NCBI RefSeq assembly: GCF_014269285.1
Contig: NZ_JACOAF010000029.1
Location: 1 to 64,000 of the forward strand
DNA from: Rufibacter sediminis
GTDB lineage: Bacteria; Bacteroidota; Bacteroidia; Cytophagales; Hymenobacteraceae
Direction: 5' to 3'
DNA length: 64,000 nucleotides
The translations under genes and the position numbers were made by a program. The notes under the pieces were generated by a model. The model did not search any database. It was not told the DNA's origin and saw nothing but the letters and a program-made list of their open reading frames with translations. Shown one piece after another: positions 58,954 through 64,000 of this stretch; within the stretch, counting starts at the first letter, position 1; each line of letters opens with the position of its first letter.

Positions 58954-60081
58954 ATGAAGATAGGATACGACGCGAAACGCGCTTTCACCAATACCTCGGG
59001 GCTGGGAAACTACAGCCGCTTTGTCATTTCGGGCATGATGGTGCACTTCCCCCAGGAGCAGTACTCGCTGTTCACCCCCCGCAAGAACGATCTTTTCCAG
59101 AACTTCTTTCCGCCGGTGGCCCAGACTCAGATTGTGCAGCCCAGCGGGGTGGGCAAGCGTTTCTCGTCATTGTGGCGCACCTTCGGGTTACGGGCAGCCC
59201 TTCCCAAGCACGGGGTGCAGGTGTACCACGGCCTCAGCAATGAGCTCCCCTACGGGCTGGACCGGCAGAAAACCAAGCTGGTGGTCACCATCCATGACCT
59301 GATCTTCCTGCGTTTCCCGGAGCTGTACCCCGCCATTGACCGCTACATCTACCGCAAGAAATTCAAAGACGCCTGTGACACCGCCCACCAGATTGTGGCC
59401 ATCAGTGAGCAGACCGCGCAGGATCTGGAGGAGTTCTTTGGCGTGGGCCGCGAGAAAGTGCAGGTGGTGTACCAGGACTGCGATCCCGTTTTTCAGCTGA
59501 TTCCGGAAAAAGAGGTCCAAAACGCCGTCCGGCAGAAATATGCCTTACCGGCTGAGTTTATCTTGTGCGTGGGCACGCTGGAGCGCCGCAAAAACCAGGT
59601 GCACCTCCTGAAAGGCTGGCACGCGGCCGGAGCCTCTGTTCCGCTGGTGTTCATCGGCCGGAAAACCGAGTACCACAAAGAGATGCAGGAGTTTATCTCC
59701 CAGCAAGGATTGGAGGACAAAGTGCTGTTTCTGCCCTACATCCCGTTTCAGGAGTTGCCGGTGATTTACCAGCTGGCGAGTCTGTTTGTGTACCCCTCCA
59801 TTTTTGAAGGCTTCGGAATCCCGATTGTGGAGGCCTTGAACAGCGGTACTCCCGTGATCACCTCTACCGGTTCCTGCTTCTCTGAGGCCGGCGGACCCGC
59901 CACCCGCTACGTCTCCCCCACCGATGCCGAGGCCCTGGCGCACGCCATCCAGGAAATCCTGGGCGATTCTGATCTGCAGAAGCAAATAGTGAAAACGGGC
60001 CTGGAGCACGCCCAGATCTTCCGACCCCAGGTGACCATTCCGCAACTGCACCGGGTGTACGAACAAGTCCTCGAGCATTAA
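58954..60081 (+). CDS. Glycosyltransferase family 4 protein
   Basis: 375 residues from the ATG at 58954 (MKIGYDAKRAFTNTSGLGNYSR), where the Rossmann start of GT4/GT1 enzymes is expected. It has the glycine loop NTSGLGNYSR and the C-terminal EX7E motif in EGFGIPIVEALNSGTPVITS. VGTLERRKNQVHLLKGW is the usual start of the donor domain. It probably builds surface polysaccharide or a glycolipid. A stretch at 59487-59524 closely matches family A repeats while keeping the reading frame. Confidence 0.93.
   Translation: MKIGYDAKRAFTNTSGLGNYSRFVISGMMVHFPQEQYSLFTPRKNDLFQNFFPPVAQTQIVQPSGVGKRFSSLWRTFGLRAALPKHGVQVYHGLSNELPYGLDRQKTKLVVTIHDLIFLRFPELYPAIDRYIYRKKFKDACDTAHQIVAISEQTAQDLEEFFGVGREKVQVVYQDCDPVFQLIPEKEVQNAVRQKYALPAEFILCVGTLERRKNQVHLLKGWHAAGASVPLVFIGRKTEYHKEMQEFISQQGLEDKVLFLPYIPFQELPVIYQLASLFVYPSIFEGFGIPIVEALNSGTPVITSTGSCFSEAGGPATRYVSPTDAEALAHAIQEILGDSDLQKQIVKTGLEHAQIFRPQVTIPQLHRVYEQVLEH
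59487..59524. repeat. Family A-like sequence inside the GT4 coding region
   Basis: CGTTTTTCAGCTGATTCCG and GAAAAAGAGGTCCAAAACG align with intergenic family A copies such as 5751-5788. It is read in frame as PVFQLIPEKEVQNAV. This could be coincidence, because similar residues occur at this place in related enzymes. Confidence 0.4.
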
Positions 60082-60123
60082 AGGTTTTCCTGTAGCGGAT
60101 ACAATTCAGCAAAAGAACCCGGC

Positions 60124-60162
60124 CCGTTTAGGGCATGTTTTCAGAAAACGAGCTCCAAACGG
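60124..60162. repeat. Family A repeat between convergent genes
   Basis: Left arm CCGTTTAGGGCATGTTTTC, right arm GAAAACGAGCTCCAAACGG. Confidence 0.88.
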
Positions 60163-60226
60163 AAAGCTGAAACTAGGGAAAAACTGCTAGCACTAAGCCA
60201 GGAAGCTAGGAGCAAAAACGCTTCAG

Positions 60227-60694
60227 TCAGGTTTTCTTCACCAGTTCCAGGTGCAGAATGGGGTGCGGCATTCCCAAGTTGTCTACCTCAGAACGGTTTA
60301 TGACGGTGAAGCCTTCGTGTAAGTAGAAGCCCACGGCCTGCTCATTTTCTTCGTTCACGTCCACTTTGGTGATCTTCAGTTGCTGCACGGCGTGTTGCAG
60401 GAGTCGTTTGCCGATGCCTTTGCCGCGCGCCGAAGGATGCAGAAACAGCATTTCCAGCTTATCGGCTGCCACACCCGCAAAACCCAGCATTTTCCCGTGG
60501 CTGTCACGGGCGCAGGTTAGGGTCACGAGCCAGAGGTATTCCTGTCGCAGCATCGGCCGATAGAACAGGATCTCGGCTTCTGTGACAAAATGATGGGTAG
60601 CCCGTACCGAGGCTTCCCAAACGGCAACTACCTCGTCATACGCTTCAGGAGAAACACTACTGAGGCAGAAGGTGGGGGTATTGGTGCAGATCAT
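60227..60694 (-). CDS. GNAT-family acetyltransferase
   Basis: 155 residues with the GNAT acyl-CoA loop in LHPSARGKGIGKRLLQHAV and the C-terminal NEQAVGFYLHEGFTVINRSEVD. It is most like YjaB/PA4866-style single-domain acetyltransferases; substrate unknown. A family A copy begins directly upstream of its start codon and would form the 5' end of its mRNA. Confidence 0.88.
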   Translation of the reverse strand: MICTNTPTFCLSSVSPEAYDEVVAVWEASVRATHHFVTEAEILFYRPMLRQEYLWLVTLTCARDSHGKMLGFAGVAADKLEMLFLHPSARGKGIGKRLLQHAVQQLKITKVDVNEENEQAVGFYLHEGFTVINRSEVDNLGMPHPILHLELVKKT

Positions 60695-60732
60695 CGTTTT
60701 GGGCCTGTTTTCTCAAAATGACAACCAAAACG
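60695..60732. repeat. Family A repeat touching the GNAT start codon
   Basis: Left arm CGTTTTGGGCCTGTTTTC, right arm AAAATGACAACCAAAACG. Its first base is adjacent to the ATG (60694), with 10 bp left to the DUF421 stop. Confidence 0.85.
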
Positions 60733-60742
60733 AATCTTTCCC

Positions 60743-61306
60743 CTACGTAGGGTAACTTTTACCTGACGAAAGGCAGTCTACTAAAGAAGCGGGTTTCTGT
60801 ACGTTCTCAAAAACAGGATTGTGAAGATCTTCCACCTTTTTGATGATGCTCAGGCTGCCCTCGGTTTCCAGCACCACCGCTCCTACCTCAGAAAGCGAAC
60901 CGATGCCCTGGTTTCGTAGAGCCGCCATGATTTCTTCCTTGGTGATGCGGGCGGCTTTCATGCTGTCCTCCAGCAATTCGCCCTGGTGCACTAACAAAAC
61001 GGGCTTGGCCTTCACCAGATCACTGACCCAGGGAAACCTCACCGAAAGCCATGTGATCAGGAACTGCAAGACAATGAGAATTCCGAACGCCACCACGCCG
61101 TCCATCAGGGGCACATCTTTGGTGAGCAGCAGCGTAGCCAGCACTGAGCCGAAAGCCACTGTGACCACAAAGTCAAAGGAGTTCATCTTGGAGAGTGTCC
61201 TTTTCCCGGACAGCCGCAATTGAATAACCAGCAGCACATACGCCAGCACGCCCACCACCAACGTGCGGAGAACACTTTCCCAACTGTCAAAAAATATCTT
61301 TTCCAT
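60743..61306 (-). CDS. DUF421 (YetF-like) membrane protein
   Basis: 187 residues. Three hydrophobic helices (about 12-30, 45-62, 68-86) are followed by a soluble YetF domain (KPVLLVHQGELLEDSMKAARITKEEIMAALRNQGI, EVGAVVLETEGSLSIIKK). RLSGKRTLSKMNSFDFVVTVAFGS is the family hallmark. Function is not well established. It is likely co-transcribed with the GNAT gene. Confidence 0.9.
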   Translation of the reverse strand: MEKIFFDSWESVLRTLVVGVLAYVLLVIQLRLSGKRTLSKMNSFDFVVTVAFGSVLATLLLTKDVPLMDGVVAFGILIVLQFLITWLSVRFPWVSDLVKAKPVLLVHQGELLEDSMKAARITKEEIMAALRNQGIGSLSEVGAVVLETEGSLSIIKKVEDLHNPVFENVQKPASLVDCLSSGKSYPT

Positions 61307-61373
61307 ATCTGATGTGTATGTGTGGCAGATTACCTGAACTTCTCTCTGTAGTATTTAACCAGCTTTTGCTGCG

Positions 61374-62612
61374 CTATTCTTTCTCCAGCATTTTCTGAGC
61401 TACTGTTTTTCGCAGGGCAGAGATCATGGCTTTGTCTTCTGGACTGGCCGGGTAGAGCAGCAGTTGCTCCAGCGCCCCCATCAGCTCATTTCTGAGAATT
61501 CTATCGTTTTGCCCGTAGTCCCAGATAGGGTATAAGGCTTTCCGGAAAACCTCCTGAAACGAATCGGTCTGCGGGATGATCCGGATCTTCTGCTGTTCAT
61601 CGCGCAGCACCTGAAAAGGAGCGTGCTGTAACCGGAACGAAAGCAGATCAAACAAAGCATGCAAGCTCAGGACCGCCGTACCCGGGTCGTTCACCCCGGG
61701 GCTGAGCGCTTTCAGGGCCACTTCCACCAATTGCTTGAACCCATACCCCGAGTTATCGGCGACGGACTCGCCCCGGTAAAAATCAACTAAAGGGGCAATC
61801 TGCTTCTGGTGATCCTCGGTGAGGCCCTCGGGAGCGTTGATCTTCAGGTAAGGCACTCCTTTCAGCACGTAAGAGCCCAAGGGAAACAGAAATAGGATCT
61901 GCCAGTTATGCTGGGCACAAAGCTTGAGCAGCTGCTTCCGGTTAAATCCCTGGAAATAGCCCGCCGCTTCCGTTTTCAGTTCCTGCGCGCCCTCAAAAGA
62001 CGGCATGGGTTCCACTGGTTCTGTTTCCGGCACCCGCTGTTCTTGCAGTTTATGCCGGGTTTTCTGGTGAATGTGGTCTATGATGGTCTCAAACTTGACC
62101 GACTGCGTGATGTAATGGATGAAGTAGATGAACAGGAAGATGTCTACAATGGTGAGCAGAATAAGCAGGTACACACTCAGCGCGGGCACGTAAATGCCAG
62201 AATCAATGTCGCGGATGGTACTGAGCAGAAACAGCGCGTACACGATAGTACCAATATAGAAGCCCAGCACCACCTGCTGAAACCGGTTCCCGATCATGCT
62301 GCCCAGCACCCGGTTGCTCATGTTGGAGGCCGCCTGGTTCAGCAGAATCATGACCATGGAGAAGCTGAACACCGTGAGAGACAGAATACCGCCCGCAATG
62401 GTAGCGGCAATGGTTCTGGCGGTGCTGGCATCTTTCAGTGTCAGGAAATCCCAGTGGCTCTTGATCTGCTTGCCGTAGGGGGAGAAATCGAGATGAAGGA
62501 CCAGATAGGAAATCAGCAAGAAAACCAGCGCGATCAGGGCCGGGTATAACGCGATGCTGTTGATCATCTGGTTGGCGTACCTGCGCGCCACCTGTTGTAT
62601 TCGTCTCATCAT
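61374..62612 (-). CDS. DUF2254 family membrane protein
   Basis: 412 residues from the Met at 62612 (MMRRIQQVARRYANQMINSI); a start at 62663 would add 17 residues of low credibility. Four hydrophobic segments lie in the first half (ALYPALIALVFLLISYLVLH, ARTIAATIAGGILSLTVFSFSMVMILL, VVLGFYIGTIVYALFLLSTI, LSVYLLILLTIVDIFLFIYF). The soluble part with DNSGYGFKQLVEVALKALSPGVNDPGTAVLSLHAL is the DUF2254 signature. Predicted inner-membrane protein, function unknown. Confidence 0.88.
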   Translation of the reverse strand: MMRRIQQVARRYANQMINSIALYPALIALVFLLISYLVLHLDFSPYGKQIKSHWDFLTLKDASTARTIAATIAGGILSLTVFSFSMVMILLNQAASNMSNRVLGSMIGNRFQQVVLGFYIGTIVYALFLLSTIRDIDSGIYVPALSVYLLILLTIVDIFLFIYFIHYITQSVKFETIIDHIHQKTRHKLQEQRVPETEPVEPMPSFEGAQELKTEAAGYFQGFNRKQLLKLCAQHNWQILFLFPLGSYVLKGVPYLKINAPEGLTEDHQKQIAPLVDFYRGESVADNSGYGFKQLVEVALKALSPGVNDPGTAVLSLHALFDLLSFRLQHAPFQVLRDEQQKIRIIPQTDSFQEVFRKALYPIWDYGQNDRILRNELMGALEQLLLYPASPEDKAMISALRKTVAQKMLEKE

Positions 62613-62798
62613 AGGAAAGTATACGGAAGCTGCCGGGCAGCAATTGACTTCCTTTCTATTCATACCGCTCCCGCAACTTTAGCCCCGTTATCTGGTTGTC
62701 TACTAGGAAGAGGCAAACGCCTGATAAGGGAAGAACCTGCCGCCCGGGCAGGCTCAATTCTTAGAAGCTAATTTCATACTTCTTACCGCTACACTCCG

Positions 62799-62806
62799 TA
62801 CCTTTG
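62799..62806 (+). promoter_or_regulatory. -7 promoter box upstream of the M16 gene
   Basis: TACCTTTG, a perfect TAnnTTTG, 70 nt upstream of the TTG start. A clear -33 TTG at the right distance is missing. Confidence 0.45.
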
Positions 62807-62876
62807 CAGGCTGCTCTTACCTTAACCGGACCGGAAGCGGCGCAAACCTGTTTTACTTGTATACGCACCATAGAAA

Positions 62877-64000
62877 TTGACGAAATTACCTGATTACCAT
62901 ATCCATACTTTATCCAACGGCATACGGGTGCTGCACAAGCAGGTACCCCACACCAAGATTGCGCACTGCGGCTTTATGATGGACATCGGCTCCCGCGATG
63001 AACTGCCCCACGAACAGGGTCTGGCCCACTTCTGGGAGCACATGGCCTTTAAGGGAACCCAGAAACGGAAATCGTTCCATATCCTGAACCGGCTGGAGAG
63101 CGTGGGCGGCGAACTGAACGCCTATACCACCAAAGAAAAGATCAGCTTTTACGCCTCGGTTTTGGAAAACCACTTCGAAAAGGCGTTTGACCTGCTCACC
63201 GACATCACCTTCAACTCCACCTTCCCTTCCAAGGAAATTGAGAAAGAGCGCGGCGTGATTCTGGAGGAAATGGCCATGTACCTGGACACCCCCGAGGACG
63301 CCATCATTGACGAGTTTGATGCCGTGGTCTTCCAGAACCACCCGCTGGGCTACAACATTCTGGGCACCCGCGAGAGCGTGAGCGGTTTCACCCGCGAGAA
63401 CTTCCAGGCCTTCATTGACCGCAACCTGAGCACCGACAAGCTGGTGTTCTGCTCGGTGAGCAACTGGCCCATTGACCGCGTGGTGAAACTGGCCGAAAAA
63501 TACCTGGGCCACCTGCAAAGCAAGATCCAGCCCCGCGAACGGCTCCTTTTCAGCACGTATCAGCCGCAAACGCTGGTGGTGGAGAAAGCCATTCAGCAGG
63601 CGCACTGCGTCATTGGCTGCCCCGCCTATCCGCTCTCAGATCCGCGCCGGCTCACGTTCTTCATGCTGGTGAACATTCTGGGCGGCCCCGGCATGAACTC
63701 CCGCCTGAACTTGGCGGTGCGCGAGAAACACGGCCTGGTGTACACCATTGACGCCAACTACTCTACCTACGTAGACACCGGCTTGTTCGGGATTTACTTC
63801 GGGACGGAGAAGAAACAGCTGAAGCGCACCGTGGGTCTGGTGCTGAAAGAACTGAAACTGCTGCGCGAGAAACCCATGGGCTCGGTGCAGCTGCACACCG
63901 CCAAGGAACAGCTGATGGGCCAACTGGCGATGGCCGAGGAAAGCAACATGGGCTTTATGATGATGATGGGCAAAAGCATTCTGGACCTGAACACCATTGA
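62877..64000 (+). CDS. M16-family (insulinase-like) metallopeptidase, cut by the window end
   Basis: The frame opens at TTG 62877 (MTKLPDYHIHTLSNGIRVLH); a TAG lies two codons upstream, so no earlier start exists, and no ATG precedes the homology. The inverted zinc motif HxxEH is seen as GLAHFWEHMAFKGT with the distal Glu in EKERGVILEEM, so the active half is present. About 374 residues are in the window; full members have about 410-430, so only the end is missing. It probably degrades peptides in the periplasm or cytoplasm. Confidence 0.92.
   Translation, partial: MTKLPDYHIHTLSNGIRVLHKQVPHTKIAHCGFMMDIGSRDELPHEQGLAHFWEHMAFKGTQKRKSFHILNRLESVGGELNAYTTKEKISFYASVLENHFEKAFDLLTDITFNSTFPSKEIEKERGVILEEMAMYLDTPEDAIIDEFDAVVFQNHPLGYNILGTRESVSGFTRENFQAFIDRNLSTDKLVFCSVSNWPIDRVVKLAEKYLGHLQSKIQPRERLLFSTYQPQTLVVEKAIQQAHCVIGCPAYPLSDPRRLTFFMLVNILGGPGMNSRLNLAVREKHGLVYTIDANYSTYVDTGLFGIYFGTEKKQLKRTVGLVLKELKLLREKPMGSVQLHTAKEQLMGQLAMAEESNMGFMMMMGKSILDLNTI

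Noticed and set aside
1-64000. CRISPR arrays, tRNA and rRNA genes
   Set aside because: The repeats found are dispersed palindromes without regular spacing or spacers, and I saw no cloverleaf or rRNA sequence.

Overview
The window looks like a chromosomal segment of a Bacteroidota member, most likely order Cytophagales, family Hymenobacteraceae (Rufibacter/Pontibacter-like; the genus is a guess). The reasons are two SusC/SusD pairs, a type IX secretion (T9SS) sorting tail, an N-acyl (not free) ornithine transcarbamylase, promoters with the Bacteroidota -7 motif TAnnTTTG, and near absence of Shine-Dalgarno sequences. I saw no tRNA, rRNA or CRISPR array. Layout: 1-81 is the 3' end of an IS5-family transposase. 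82-12346 is a visibly AT-richer accessory region with two tandem SusC/SusD outer-membrane uptake pairs and a small secreted protein. 12873-23783 is an arginine/proline biosynthesis cluster, all on the + strand: an Arg-rich leader peptide, GNAT (argA role), argG, argC, argD, argF', argB, proC, argE, argH. ArgF' carries Val at the residue that separates acetyl- from succinyl-ornithine enzymes, so succinylated intermediates are predicted. 24273-28404 holds an oxidoreductase and a siderophore-type TonB-dependent receptor with a textbook promoter. 28405-35683 holds a T9SS cargo protein, then a LytTR response regulator and LytS-type histidine kinase beside an outer-membrane beta-barrel protein and a DUF5700-like putative zinc peptidase. 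Three promoters here share one architecture: TTGGGAT sites (21-bp tandem pairs in two of them) exactly 30 nt upstream of the -7 box. 35919-49963 is mostly housekeeping: DUF983, AraC regulator, sugar dehydrogenase, Mpo1-like, secreted double TonB_C protein, PolX/PHP, lipoprotein, GT25, EVE, NhaA, pyrR-pyrB, STAS-like. 50077-64000 holds TolC, aminopeptidase P, subtilase, BlaI plus an M56 peptidase carrying four TonB_C-like domains, GT4, GNAT, DUF421, DUF2254 and a truncated M16 peptidase. The most striking non-coding signal is a dense set of palindromic repeats. Family A (arms like GTTTTnGGCCTGTTTT and GAAAAnnGGCCnnAAAAC, about 40 bp) has about 31 copies, almost all intergenic. At least five other inverted-repeat families (B to F, plus minor G and H) sit in the same gaps, some with family A nested inside them. 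Several copies probably act as terminators.
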